64,000 nucleotides of DNA, taken from contig NZ_SRXX01000018.1 of assembly GCF_004804315.1 (NCBI RefSeq), forward strand, positions 1 through 64,000, read 5' to 3'. The position numbers and the translations under genes are program-made. The stretch comes from Flagellimonas onchidii (GTDB taxonomy: Bacteria > Bacteroidota > Bacteroidia > Flavobacteriales > Flavobacteriaceae). Shown here in pieces: positions 1 to 7,860 of the stretch. Under the pieces are notes generated by a model. That model was not told the DNA's origin. It ran no database searches and saw only the letters and a list, made by a program, of their open reading frames with translations. Position 1 is the stretch's first letter; each line of letters opens with the position of its first letter.

Positions 1-59
1 TGTTTGGCAAGTTCTAATAATCCTAACTTTGGTTTGATGATCTTTTCTTCTGTACTCAT
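1..59 (-). CDS. IS481-like transposase, N-terminal fragment (runs off left edge)
   Basis: The first 19 codons of a minus-strand gene are visible, reading MSTEEKIIKPKLGLLELAKQ in the last bases available. From memory this matches the N-terminus of IS481-family transposases common in Bacteroidota, which continue into a helix-turn-helix and then an rve/DDE integrase domain. Both of those lie outside the window. An AT-rich stretch of about 80 bases follows before the next gene. It contains related motifs (gacaaatctaattta near 62 and gtcagattaagtcttaact near 102) where the element's terminal inverted repeat would be expected, but the exact end cannot be set from one side. Identity rests on a short peptide only. 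Confidence 0.6.
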   Translation of the reverse strand, partial: MSTEEKIIKPKLGLLELAK

Positions 60-139
60 CTGACAAATCTAATTTAAGGGTTAAACTAATTTATTAAGAT
101 TGTCAGATTAAGTCTTAACTATTACAAATTATGCTAAGT

Positions 140-814
140 TTATTTTATTGAGAGTATCTTTTTGATTCTAAGAATATCATCTTCTCCTTTTTCCGAATGG
201 ATATTTGCTTTCCAGTTAGAAAAACTTGATTCTAAAGTTCCTTTATTAATGGGGTTTCCGTTCATTAAAAAAGATTCATAAAGAAGCTCAAAGAAGTCTT
301 TTTTACGCCTACCTATATATTGATCGATACCATTTTCAATAATCAAATGAAACAATGTAAAAAGCAATTTATAATTAGCGGCAGTTTTATTTTTATTAGG
401 TAGTCTAAAATCAATTTTATCCTTTGGCTTTTTGTTCCTAATTAAAAGTTTTAGATTCAATGCCGAATCGCTATCAAGCATCAGTTCTTTGTAATCGACA
501 GAATTAAAAAGTAGTCTCTTAAACTTAAAGCCATAAAGAGCATTTTTCTTTATTCTTTGAACTGAATAATATGCTGCTACAAAAATTAGAAGAATAAAAC
601 CCACCCCAACATAACCAGCAATAAAATAAGGCTTGTTTTCCATTGAGATAAATCTATTCGGCACAATCACCATTACAGATATAAGCAATACAACAAATAA
701 CAAAAAAGCTATCTTAGTTGTATCATTTTTTAAAATTTTAGATTGTATAAAATCATCAGTAATTAACTCAATTTTATATATAACCTTTCCTAAAAAATTG
801 ATTAGATGCTCCAT
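140..814 (-). CDS. Hypothetical two-TM membrane protein, partner of the proteasome-like gene
   Basis: 224 residues, family not recognised. Two hydrophobic helices lie at about residues 35-55 and 65-86 (FLLFVVLLISVMVIV and a second run ending FVAAYY), followed by a basic, mostly soluble C-terminal region of about 135 residues rich in Lys and Leu. No signal peptide or catalytic motif is evident. It starts only two bases after the stop of the upstream proteasome-like gene on the same strand, so the two are almost certainly one transcript and probably work together. The cytosolic tail could recruit or regulate the hydrolase at the membrane, but that is inference. Base composition is more AT-rich than the housekeeping genes to the right, as expected for an acquired patch. 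Confidence 0.6.
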   Translation of the reverse strand: MEHLINFLGKVIYKIELITDDFIQSKILKNDTTKIAFLLFVVLLISVMVIVPNRFISMENKPYFIAGYVGVGFILLIFVAAYYSVQRIKKNALYGFKFKRLLFNSVDYKELMLDSDSALNLKLLIRNKKPKDKIDFRLPNKNKTAANYKLLFTLFHLIIENGIDQYIGRRKKDFFELLYESFLMNGNPINKGTLESSFSNWKANIHSEKGEDDILRIKKILSIK

Positions 815-816
815 AA

Positions 817-1830
817 TTAATCAGTAAAAAATTGTTTTATTTCCTCCCGATTTAGGTCATCGACTTCATCCAAAATTAGACCACCTAGAACTTCTTCCTC
901 AACTTCTATCTCAAACTTATCTATCTTAATCCCGTAAAGACAATTAATCTGTTCCAAAATAAAATTCAAAATCCAAGTATCGAGTAATTGACCTTGTTCT
1001 AAATAATGAATTTGTTTTTTTAGCCATTCTATTAGATGGACTTTTATCTTCTTGTTTTTTTCATCAACAATAGATTTTACAATCATTGCTAAATTATCAA
1101 TAAACCTAACCTTTTCTTGTTTAGCTAAATTGCTAAAAGGATTTGAAATGTTGTCCAAAAGGGAATCACCTTTATAATTTGAATAAAGGTTAAAAGTTAA
1201 ATACTGCGGAAAAAACCCTAAAACTAAATCCCTCTTTAATATCTTTATTGTTACATAGCCACCAACGGTATTGGCATTATTATTTAAAGGTAAAATATCT
1301 AAATCTCTTCCTTTTACAATTTCTCTAAGAATAATATTATTTATAACAAACAAATCATTTTCTATTTCACTAGAATTATTTCCTTTTGCATCTTTAATCA
1401 ATTGGTTTTCTATGGATTCAATTCCTTTATGACTTAAGTTAGGTTCATTGAACCTATATTCTTTCCTATCTAAATAAACTTTTGACATTCCATCGGAAGA
1501 AGGGGGCATATGTTCAAAAAAAGATATTCCAAAAAAACCTCCTTTTACTCCAAAAACTAATACATCCTTATTTAAAGACTTTATCATTCTCTTCGAGACA
1601 CTTATTTTATTGTAACTTTTTCGAAGTTTGATTTTAAATTCTTTCAAATTTTGCTCCCGTAAATCATCCCAATTTCCTAAAAAGGAAAACATCAAATTAT
1701 TCTTAAAATGTTCTATTTTGTTATAAAGGGTTCTTTCACATATATTCCTGCTTCCATTAAAATGAGTAAGTTGTGAATCTGAACCTATTATTGCATATTT
1801 TTTTGTTTTTGATCCTATTATAAGTGTCAT
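817..1830 (-). CDS. Proteasome-like Ntn hydrolase with C-terminal extension
   Basis: 337 residues. After removal of Met1 the protein would start with Thr, followed by LIIG and, 16 residues later, GSDSQ. This is the arrangement of proteasome beta and HslV subunits: nucleophile Thr1, then Asp17 in a (A/G)(A/S)DS context. A Lys-Ile pair at mature positions 37-38, followed by hydrophobic strands and FLGN, fits the catalytic Lys33 block with a slightly longer loop. The hydrolase fold would take up roughly residues 2-220. The remaining 120 or so residues, ending in an acidic tail, have no match I recognise. Neither an ATPase ring (HslU, Mpa/ARC) nor a second subunit lies nearby; the only partner is the two-TM protein two bases downstream. 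Assignment rests on motif spacing, not on a search. Biological role unknown. Confidence 0.6.
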   Translation of the reverse strand: MTLIIGSKTKKYAIIGSDSQLTHFNGSRNICERTLYNKIEHFKNNLMFSFLGNWDDLREQNLKEFKIKLRKSYNKISVSKRMIKSLNKDVLVFGVKGGFFGISFFEHMPPSSDGMSKVYLDRKEYRFNEPNLSHKGIESIENQLIKDAKGNNSSEIENDLFVINNIILREIVKGRDLDILPLNNNANTVGGYVTIKILKRDLVLGFFPQYLTFNLYSNYKGDSLLDNISNPFSNLAKQEKVRFIDNLAMIVKSIVDEKNKKIKVHLIEWLKKQIHYLEQGQLLDTWILNFILEQINCLYGIKIDKFEIEVEEEVLGGLILDEVDDLNREEIKQFFTD

Positions 1831-1926
1831 CTATAATTTTACTTGTAACCTTTAAAAAACAAGTTAAGGAAAAGTAAGCTTGAAGTTACTTCTATTTACA
1901 TAAAATGAGAAAATAGAACGTTAGAA

Positions 1927-1947
1927 ATGTTGTACCTATGTTGTACC
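1927..1947. repeat. 10-bp tandem direct repeat beside the tRNA 3' end
   Basis: Two exact copies of atgttgtacc sit at 1927-1936 and 1938-1947, an 11-base period. They lie just outside the terminator that follows the tRNA gene, on the side of its 3' end where site-specific integrases usually insert. They may be recombinase-binding repeats or the scar of an integrated element. Only the repeat itself is seen; the role is inference. Confidence 0.4.
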
Positions 1948-1952
1948 CGTCC

Positions 1953-1987
1953 TAAAAAACAAAAGCTCCCGATTTCTCGGAAGCTTT
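1953..1987 (-). terminator. Rho-independent terminator of the CAU tRNA
   Basis: On the minus strand an inverted repeat of the form AAAGCTtCCGA-loop-TCGGgAGCTTT is followed by a T-rich run (TTTTGTTTTTTAGG). It lies 14 bases past the 3' end of the tRNA gene and is oriented to end its transcript. Confidence 0.7.
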
Positions 1988-2000
1988 GTCTTTACTAGTG

Positions 2001-2074
2001 TGGTCCCACATGGGCTCGAACCATGGACCCCCTGATTATGAGTCAGGTGCTCTAACCAACTGAGCTATAGGACC
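2001..2074 (-). tRNA. tRNA with CAU anticodon (Met elongator or lysidine-type Ile2)
   Basis: A full cloverleaf can be folded on the minus strand. The 7-bp acceptor stem is GGTCCTA with TGGGACC (one G-U pair), the D-arm contains AGCTCAGTTGGTTAGAGC, the anticodon stem-loop reads CTGACTCATAATCAGG with anticodon CAT, and the T-arm contains GGTTCGAGCC. CCA is not encoded. CAU anticodons serve initiator, elongator Met and Ile2 tRNAs. The normal acceptor pairing at position 1 argues against initiator. Choosing between Met and Ile2 would need a covariance model or a search for identity elements. Confidence 0.93.
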
Positions 2075-2133
2075 CGCAAAATTGCGGATGCAATATTACT
2101 ACTTATTTTTCTTCACCGCAAGGTTTTACCCCG

Positions 2134-2541
2134 CTACTCTTCCTTTATTTCTTGGCAAAGTTCCACTAAAACGCCATTTGTGCCCTTTGGGTGCAAAAAT
2201 GCCACCCATTTATTGTCCGCACCTTTTTTGGGTTTTTCGTTCAATAAAACAAAGCCCTCTTCTTGTAAACGGGCCATTTCTTTTTTAATATCCTCTACAG
2301 CAAAGGCAATATGGTGGATGCCCTCTCCTTTTTTCTCTAAAAATTTGGCAATAGGGCTTTCGGTCGTGGTAGCCTCCAACAACTCCACCTTGTTTGGACC
2401 AGATTTGAAAAAGGAGGTACGCACCCCTTCCGAAGCAACTTCTTCCATCTTATAGGGTTCCACTCCCATTAATTTGGTAAACAGTGCATTGGAATCTTTC
2501 AAGTTTTTGACCGCAATGCCTATGTGTTCTATCTTATCCAT
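2134..2541 (-). CDS. mce: Methylmalonyl-CoA epimerase
   Basis: 135 residues, full length for the family. It interconverts (2R)- and (2S)-methylmalonyl-CoA in the propionyl-CoA/succinyl-CoA pathway in the cytosol. Two VOC (glyoxalase-fold) modules are evident: MDKIEHIGIAV at the start and GIHHIAFAVEDI from residue 74. The metal-binding residues expected in this family are present: His6, a His in the HHIAF block (76-77) and Glu127 in VLVELCQE. It is divergent from rbfA, sharing a 101-base intergenic region. It stops 59 bases from the tRNA. Confident from motif and length. Confidence 0.93.
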   Translation of the reverse strand: MDKIEHIGIAVKNLKDSNALFTKLMGVEPYKMEEVASEGVRTSFFKSGPNKVELLEATTTESPIAKFLEKKGEGIHHIAFAVEDIKKEMARLQEEGFVLLNEKPKKGADNKWVAFLHPKGTNGVLVELCQEIKEE

Positions 2542-2631
2542 AACACTACTTTTTAACCGATTGGCTTCAGCTTTTCATCAAAAATAAGCACTGTTGTGGT
2601 TTCAAGTCATGAGGTTCGTCATTTATTCCGT

Positions 2632-2639
2632 TATTTTGC
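2632..2639 (+). promoter_or_regulatory. Candidate -7 box of rbfA, very close to the start codon
   Basis: TTATTTTG, close to the Bacteroidota -7 consensus TAnnTTTG with a spacer one base short. It ends three bases before the rbfA ATG. If it is used, transcription would start at or next to the start codon, giving a leaderless or nearly leaderless mRNA. No clear -33 TTG was picked out. Confidence 0.3.
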
Positions 2640-2642
2640 ACT

Positions 2643-3035
2643 ATGGAAACACAACGGCAAAGAAAAATAGCTGGAATCATTCAAAAGGACATGGCCGACA
2701 TACTGCAGCGTGCGGCTACGGATGGAGGCCTTCAGGGGACTTTGATATCCGTTTCCAAAGTCTATATCACGACCGATCTTTCGATTGCCAAAGTGTACGT
2801 TAGCATTTTTCCGAACAAAAGTGCTTCAGAGTTACTTGAAGGGATTCAGTCCAACAAAAGTTTGATCAAGCACGAGTTGGCCCAACGTACCAAAAGCCAA
2901 CTACGCCGAGTTCCCGAACTCAATTTTTATCTGGACGATTCGTTGGAATACATTGATAAGATTGAAAAATCCCTTAAAGGCGAAGAAAACCCGATTGAAA
3001 ATAGGGACTTGCTTGACAAACGAAAGAAATCCTGA
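2643..3035 (+). CDS. rbfA: 30S ribosome-binding factor A
   Basis: 130 residues, typical length. RbfA binds the 30S subunit and helps mature the 5' end of 16S rRNA and adapt cells to cold. The N-terminus METQRQRKIAGIIQKD and the central KVYITTDLSIAKVYVSIFP strand region are characteristic of the single type II KH-like domain of RbfA; the C-terminus is a basic tail (LLDKRKKS). The start is fixed by the conserved N-terminus. The LolE-like gene begins two bases after its stop on the same strand, an arrangement consistent with one operon. Confidence 0.95.
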   Translation: METQRQRKIAGIIQKDMADILQRAATDGGLQGTLISVSKVYITTDLSIAKVYVSIFPNKSASELLEGIQSNKSLIKHELAQRTKSQLRRVPELNFYLDDSLEYIDKIEKSLKGEENPIENRDLLDKRKKS

Positions 3036-3037
3036 TC

Positions 3038-4249
3038 TTGAATTTCCCTTTTTACATTGCCAAACGCTATATCCGTTCCAAAAGCAGCCAAAATGCTGTA
3101 AACATTATCAACTTTATTACGTTTTTGGTCATTGTCATTGGGTCAGCAGCTTTGTTCATCGTGCTCTCAGGTTTTGCAGGATTGAAGACCTTTAGTCTGT
3201 CGTTCACCAATGTTTTTGACCCAGATTTAAAGGCGCTGCCGACTACGGGAAAGCACTTTTCCATAACACCGAGTGAAGAAGAAGCGCTTCTGAATATTGA
3301 AGGTCTTGCCAATTATTCCAAAGAACTTGAGGAACGTGCCTATATGACCTTTCGTGAAAAAAGTTGTATCGCTTACATCAAGGGTGTTGATGAAAATTAC
3401 AGATCGGTTACGGGCGTAGATAGCACCCTGTACTTTGGAAATTGGGGTGTGATGGAATATAACGGTGTTGCCGGAATCGGAATTTACAATCAGCTCAACG
3501 TTCCTATTGACAACTACCAAAACCCAATGACCATTTTGGTGCCAAAACCGGGCAAAGGTTCGTTTTCGCCACAAGGGCTGAACGCTCCAAAACCCTATAA
3601 CGAACTTCCCATTGTCTTAAGTGGTGTCTATTCTATTGAAGAAAATCTGGATAAAAAATATGTTTTTGCCCAACTCCCATTGGTTCAGGCTTTGTTGGAA
3701 AAAGATAGCACTCAAGTTTCAGGTGTCAACTTTAAGTTGGACAATTCTGCGTCGGTCGATGATATTAAAGAGAGGGTTAGGACAGTTTTGGGCAATAAGG
3801 TAATCCTTTTGGACCGCCAAGAACAGAATGGTACTTTGTACCGAATGTTAAACACTGAAAATTTAGCTACATACCTCATATTTACCTTGGTATTGATCAT
3901 TGCTCTTTTTAATGTCGTAGGGGCTATTATCATGATGATATTGGACAAGCAACAAAACTCGAAAACCTTATTTGGTCTAGGGGCCACTATCAAAGAGTTG
4001 CGAACTATTTATTTTACCCAAGGGGTTTTAGTGACTTCGCTAGGAGGACTTATCGGCGTTTTAATCGGATCTTTATTGATTGCTTCGCAATTGGCGTTTG
4101 GATGGTTGAAAATAACTCCTTCCCTTCCCTATCCGGTTGAATTTGATATCATGAATGTGCTAATCGTACTGGTCACCATAGTAGTACTTGGTTTTATCTC
4201 GTCCAAAATCGCTAGTAGCCGAATAAATAGAAGACTGGTCTCGGTCTAA
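3038..4249 (+). CDS. LolE/LolC-like ABC transporter permease (FtsX/MacB fold)
   Basis: 403 residues. N-terminus MNFPFYIAKRYIRSKSSQ, a first membrane helix at about 22-48, a large periplasmic domain (about 50-270), then three more helices (about 278-300, 325-350, 372-393). This is the four-helix layout of lipoprotein-releasing and MacB-type permeases, which move lipoproteins from the inner membrane. The matching ATPase (LolD type) is not adjacent, so it must be encoded elsewhere. The start codon is TTG, two bases after the rbfA stop; the conserved N-terminus supports it over any later ATG. The last four bases overlap the convergent dusB gene. Confidence 0.85.
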   Translation: MNFPFYIAKRYIRSKSSQNAVNIINFITFLVIVIGSAALFIVLSGFAGLKTFSLSFTNVFDPDLKALPTTGKHFSITPSEEEALLNIEGLANYSKELEERAYMTFREKSCIAYIKGVDENYRSVTGVDSTLYFGNWGVMEYNGVAGIGIYNQLNVPIDNYQNPMTILVPKPGKGSFSPQGLNAPKPYNELPIVLSGVYSIEENLDKKYVFAQLPLVQALLEKDSTQVSGVNFKLDNSASVDDIKERVRTVLGNKVILLDRQEQNGTLYRMLNTENLATYLIFTLVLIIALFNVVGAIIMMILDKQQNSKTLFGLGATIKELRTIYFTQGVLVTSLGGLIGVLIGSLLIASQLAFGWLKITPSLPYPVEFDIMNVLIVLVTIVVLGFISSKIASSRINRRLVSV

Positions 4250-5238
4250 ACAAATTGATGGTCTCCGAACTTCTCCAAAACCTCATCAAAGGCAGCAAAA
4301 ACATCTGCGGATTCATCGCTGGTCACCATTTTCATGCGGTACTCTTTAAAATGCGGAATACCTTTAAAGTAATTGGTGTAGTGTCTTCTAGTTTCAAAAA
4401 CACCTAGTTTTTCCCCTTTCCAGTCAATGGACATTTGTAAATGCCTCCGGGCAGCATCTACCCGTTCCTCCATTGAAGGCGGCGCCAAGTGCTCCCCTGT
4501 TTCAAAAAAGTGTTTCACTTCTTTAAAAAACCACGGGTTTCCAATGCTTGCCCTGCCAATCATGGCCCCATCCAAGCCAAAATCATCACGCATTCTTACC
4601 GCTGCTTCGGGAGTGTCCACATCGCCATTGCCAAAAACAGGAATGTGCATTCTTGAATTGTTCTTGACCTCCGTAATCGGTTTCCAATCAGCATAGCCTT
4701 TATACATCTGCACCCTGGTACGACCATGAATGGAAATTGCTTTGATACCCACATCTTGCAGTCTTTCTGCAACCTCAACAATTTTAATGGAATCATTGTC
4801 CCATCCCAATCTGGTCTTAACGGTAACGGGTAGTTTGGTGCGCTTTACAATTTCCTCGGTCAACTTTACCATCAAGGGAATGTCCCTTAGTATGCCCGCT
4901 CCAGCATTTTTGCTGACCACTTTTTTTACAGGGCAACCAAAATTGATGTCTATAATATCTGGATTCGACTTTTCAACAATATCCACAGCTTGCAGCATAG
5001 AATCCAGCTCTGCTCCAAATATTTGGATGCCAACAGGTCTTTCCTTTTCGTAAATGTCCAGTTTGATGACACTTTTGGCCGCATCTCGAATCAATCCTTC
5101 GGAAGAAATGAATTCTGTATATACCACATCGGCCCCTTGCTCTTTGCACAAAGCACGAAAAGGTGGGTCGCTAACATCTTCCATTGGAGCCAGAAGCAAC
5201 GGAAAATCAGGAAGTTCTATGTTTCCAATTTTTGGCAA
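4246..5238 (-). CDS. dusB: tRNA-dihydrouridine synthase B
   Basis: 330 residues, normal length. This FMN enzyme reduces uridines in the tRNA D-loop using NADPH. Motifs seen: LLAPMEDVSDPPFR (FMN-binding barrel start), DINFGCPVKKV with the catalytic Cys102 that protonates the uracil, KTRLGW, SIHGRTR, and the phosphate-binding GNGDV and GAMIGRASIGNPW blocks. The C-terminal helical domain (about 245-330) is complete. It converges on the LolE-like gene with a 4-base overlap. A perfect TAnnTTTG box lies 20 bases upstream of the ATG. Confidence 0.93.
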   Translation of the reverse strand: MPKIGNIELPDFPLLLAPMEDVSDPPFRALCKEQGADVVYTEFISSEGLIRDAAKSVIKLDIYEKERPVGIQIFGAELDSMLQAVDIVEKSNPDIIDINFGCPVKKVVSKNAGAGILRDIPLMVKLTEEIVKRTKLPVTVKTRLGWDNDSIKIVEVAERLQDVGIKAISIHGRTRVQMYKGYADWKPITEVKNNSRMHIPVFGNGDVDTPEAAVRMRDDFGLDGAMIGRASIGNPWFFKEVKHFFETGEHLAPPSMEERVDAARRHLQMSIDWKGEKLGVFETRRHYTNYFKGIPHFKEYRMKMVTSDESADVFAAFDEVLEKFGDHQFV

Positions 5239-5258
5239 ATCCTAAAATTTTTGGACTG

Positions 5259-5266
5259 CAAAAGTA
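5259..5266 (-). promoter_or_regulatory. Candidate -7 box of dusB
   Basis: On the minus strand TACTTTTG, an exact match to TAnnTTTG, ends 20 bases before the dusB ATG, leaving a leader of roughly 15 bases. It lies in the 50-base gap between the upstream TonB-linked barrel and dusB. A -33 TTG at ideal spacing is not obvious. Confidence 0.4.
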
Positions 5267-5288
5267 CAAAATGCCATAAAAACAGAAA

Positions 5289-7706
5289 TTACTCGTCGGC
5301 TTCTAACCGTTCCCTTTCATTTTTATCAATTCCTCTTTGGTTGTCATCCAACTTGAAGTTTCCAAAATTATAGGTGAAGCCGAATCGAACGAATTGCGTT
5401 TCGGGACGTCTTCGGTAAAAATTATCTTGGTTCAAATATTGGGAAGTGTATGTAGGCACATATTTTTGAAGAACATCTTCCGCGGCGACGGAAACGGTTA
5501 CCCTATCATTCCAAAGTGATTTTCTTAATCCCAATGACAGGTTCAACTGATCATCCACGAGATATGAACCAAACAAGGATTTGGAAATATAGGTCATGGT
5601 CGCCTCTCCTGTAAATGATCCATCTTTTGAGAGTGTCAGATAGTTGGCCAGATATAGGTAAACGCCATCTACGGCATTAGTGAACTCCTGATTATTGCTT
5701 TCTTCGGCCAAAAAGGTTTCCTCTTCATGAAAAAGTGAAGCATAAGCATACACAAACCAAGGTGGTAAAATACCTTTGCTAAGCGTTAAATCCAACCCAT
5801 AAGACTTGCTTGCCAAAACATTCTGCTTTAATTCAACAAGGGTTTGGTCATCATTGTCCTGAAACACCAAATAGGCAATGTTTTTACCATTATCCCGATA
5901 GTAGAGATCTAAGAACAACTCGCTGTTGAATGAATAATTTAAGTTGAAGTTATTGCTAAAGCTGGGTCGAAGTCCGGGGTTTCCTTCTTCAAAATCATTT
6001 TCATTAAAGAACACCCTAAAGGGGTTTAGGTCATTGTACTTTGGTCTATCCACATTTCTCCCGTAGTCAAAAGTGAAACTATGTTTGTCCGAAGGCGAAT
6101 ATAATATAGAAGCCGAAGGAAATGGCTCAAAAAAATCAATGGTATTGACCTCTCCCGATGTAAGGGATGTTCCTATTGCCTTGGTCAATTCACCTCTCAA
6201 CCCCAGTTTCATGGACCACTTTTCCCAACTTTTAACAAAGCTCAGGTACCCCGCATACACCTTCTCGTCATATTCGTAGTCATCTGATAGGGAGGTGTTG
6301 GCATTGTTGTCCGTTCCCGTAAAGTTTAAAAAATCGATAGTGTTTTTTGACGCTATGCTCGAAACCTTCAAACCAGTTTCAATGGAAGAAGTGCCAATGG
6401 GCGAAGCATAGTCGGCTTGACCAGTAAAAATATGAATGTCTTGTTGAGCATTCGTGTCGAATCCGAAGTCCCTCAAAAACGTCCCAGAATCATCTAAATA
6501 GGTAGAGAACAGGTTTTGCATGGAGGACCCATCAAAAAAGGTATAATGACCGTTTAAAGATACTTTTGCTCCTGGTTTTTTCAGTTTGTGAACATAAGTA
6601 AGATCAAAAGCCAAATTAGTGTTATCTGTATCCTCAAGGTTCCGGGTGGTAAATGTTGAATCTATCTGTCTTTGTCCGTTCCTAATTACTGCATCCAGAT
6701 TCGTTATCCTTTCTCTGTTAGGGTTAATCGCTAAGTTTGAAGTGAAATTTAAGCTGTTTTGATCATCAAAATCATAGTCCAAAATCAGGTTTGCATTATG
6801 CGCTTTGGACCTTGTAATTTCGTCGTAATCCGAATTCCATCTAGAGAAAATAGACCGTGTATCATCAATAAAATTGATTCCTTTAATAGCTTTCCTGATT
6901 TCTTTCTTAGGGTTTATGCTATAATTGGTAAATATGTTCAGTTTATCCGTTTTAAAGAAATGGCTTGTGCCAAAAGCAAATTTTGGAAAGACCGCTTGGG
7001 TGTATGTCCCATTAATGCTGCCCTTGTACCCGGGAACAATATTTTTGTTGGTTACAATATTTAAAATCGCCCCGCTTTCTGCTTCAAACTCGGCTCCAGG
7101 ATTATGAATGGCTTCAACAGATTTTATGGTTGTGCCAGACAAGCCTTCCAAAAGGTCTTTAATTTCATTATCCGATAATTGGACTTTTCTATTGTTGACA
7201 TAAATTTCAGCTCCTCTACCGCGAATAAGAATATCTTCCCGGTTCACTATTATTCCAGGCATTTTCTTTATGATATCCCATGTATTGCCTTGTGAAACTA
7301 CTGTGTTTTCAACTGAAAAGACCAGTCTGTCTGCCAATCTTTTGAGCTTTGGGCGCTGTGACGTCACCACAACCTCATCCAATAGGTTTTCGGCTAGCGG
7401 AATTACCAATGCTCCGAGGGAAATATCGTTTTTAATATCCAACGCCTGTGGTTTAGAACCTGTCCCCACATAGCTGGCCTGTAATAAGTATATATTCGGT
7501 TGAACCCCGTCCAGCTCAAATAATCCATTCTCGTTTGCAGAGGTTCCACTCACAAAAGTAGAATCAATGGCCTTAAGCAGTAAAATATTGGCAAAGGGAA
7601 TAATATTGTTTTCGCTATCCACAACCTTTCCCTTGATCTGAAAAGTCTGGGCAGTTAAGTTTAAAGCCGTCAAAAACACCAATAAAAAAATACAGGTGAT
7701 TCGCAT
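5289..7706 (-). CDS. TonB-dependent outer-membrane receptor with carboxypeptidase-like N-terminal domain
   Basis: 805 residues. A signal peptide (MRITCIFLLVFLTALNLTAQ) is followed by a CarboxypepD_reg-like beta-sandwich (about 22-105: IKGKVVDSENNIIPFANILLL), a plug-like region (about 110-220, with MPGIIVNREDILIRGRGA and LSGTTIKSVEAIHNPGAEFEA), and a beta-barrel to a C-terminal strand ending VRFGFTYNFGNFKL, then a short charged tail. It resembles the outer-membrane beta-barrel family of Bacteroidota that act as TonB-linked receptors without a SusD partner. Substrate unknown. It sits alone, divergent from lepA. Confidence 0.82.
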   Translation of the reverse strand: MRITCIFLLVFLTALNLTAQTFQIKGKVVDSENNIIPFANILLLKAIDSTFVSGTSANENGLFELDGVQPNIYLLQASYVGTGSKPQALDIKNDISLGALVIPLAENLLDEVVVTSQRPKLKRLADRLVFSVENTVVSQGNTWDIIKKMPGIIVNREDILIRGRGAEIYVNNRKVQLSDNEIKDLLEGLSGTTIKSVEAIHNPGAEFEAESGAILNIVTNKNIVPGYKGSINGTYTQAVFPKFAFGTSHFFKTDKLNIFTNYSINPKKEIRKAIKGINFIDDTRSIFSRWNSDYDEITRSKAHNANLILDYDFDDQNSLNFTSNLAINPNRERITNLDAVIRNGQRQIDSTFTTRNLEDTDNTNLAFDLTYVHKLKKPGAKVSLNGHYTFFDGSSMQNLFSTYLDDSGTFLRDFGFDTNAQQDIHIFTGQADYASPIGTSSIETGLKVSSIASKNTIDFLNFTGTDNNANTSLSDDYEYDEKVYAGYLSFVKSWEKWSMKLGLRGELTKAIGTSLTSGEVNTIDFFEPFPSASILYSPSDKHSFTFDYGRNVDRPKYNDLNPFRVFFNENDFEEGNPGLRPSFSNNFNLNYSFNSELFLDLYYRDNGKNIAYLVFQDNDDQTLVELKQNVLASKSYGLDLTLSKGILPPWFVYAYASLFHEEETFLAEESNNQEFTNAVDGVYLYLANYLTLSKDGSFTGEATMTYISKSLFGSYLVDDQLNLSLGLRKSLWNDRVTVSVAAEDVLQKYVPTYTSQYLNQDNFYRRRPETQFVRFGFTYNFGNFKLDDNQRGIDKNERERLEADE

Positions 7707-7729
7707 TAGTTGAGTTTGGGGTTCGTTCC

Positions 7730-7737
7730 CAAATCTA
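7730..7737 (-). promoter_or_regulatory. Candidate -7 box of the TonB-linked barrel gene
   Basis: On the minus strand TAGATTTG matches TAnnTTTG exactly and lies 23 bases upstream of the ATG, in the 154-base divergent region shared with lepA. No convincing -33 TTG was found at 17-20 bases. Confidence 0.35.
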
Positions 7738-7813
7738 AGAAAATATTTTAGAGGGGTAAATCCATTAGTTTTTCATATTTTAAAAAATGCAGTTCGCTGG
7801 CACTGAAAACAAC

Positions 7814-7821
7814 TATATTTG
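7814..7821 (+). promoter_or_regulatory. Candidate -7 box of lepA
   Basis: TATATTTG matches TAnnTTTG exactly, in the gene-free stretch upstream of lepA, 39 bases before the preferred ATG. The -33 position holds TTC rather than TTG. Confidence 0.4.
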
Positions 7822-7860
7822 CATTTGCTAACATCCCAGAATATTGGGTAATGGTTGTCA

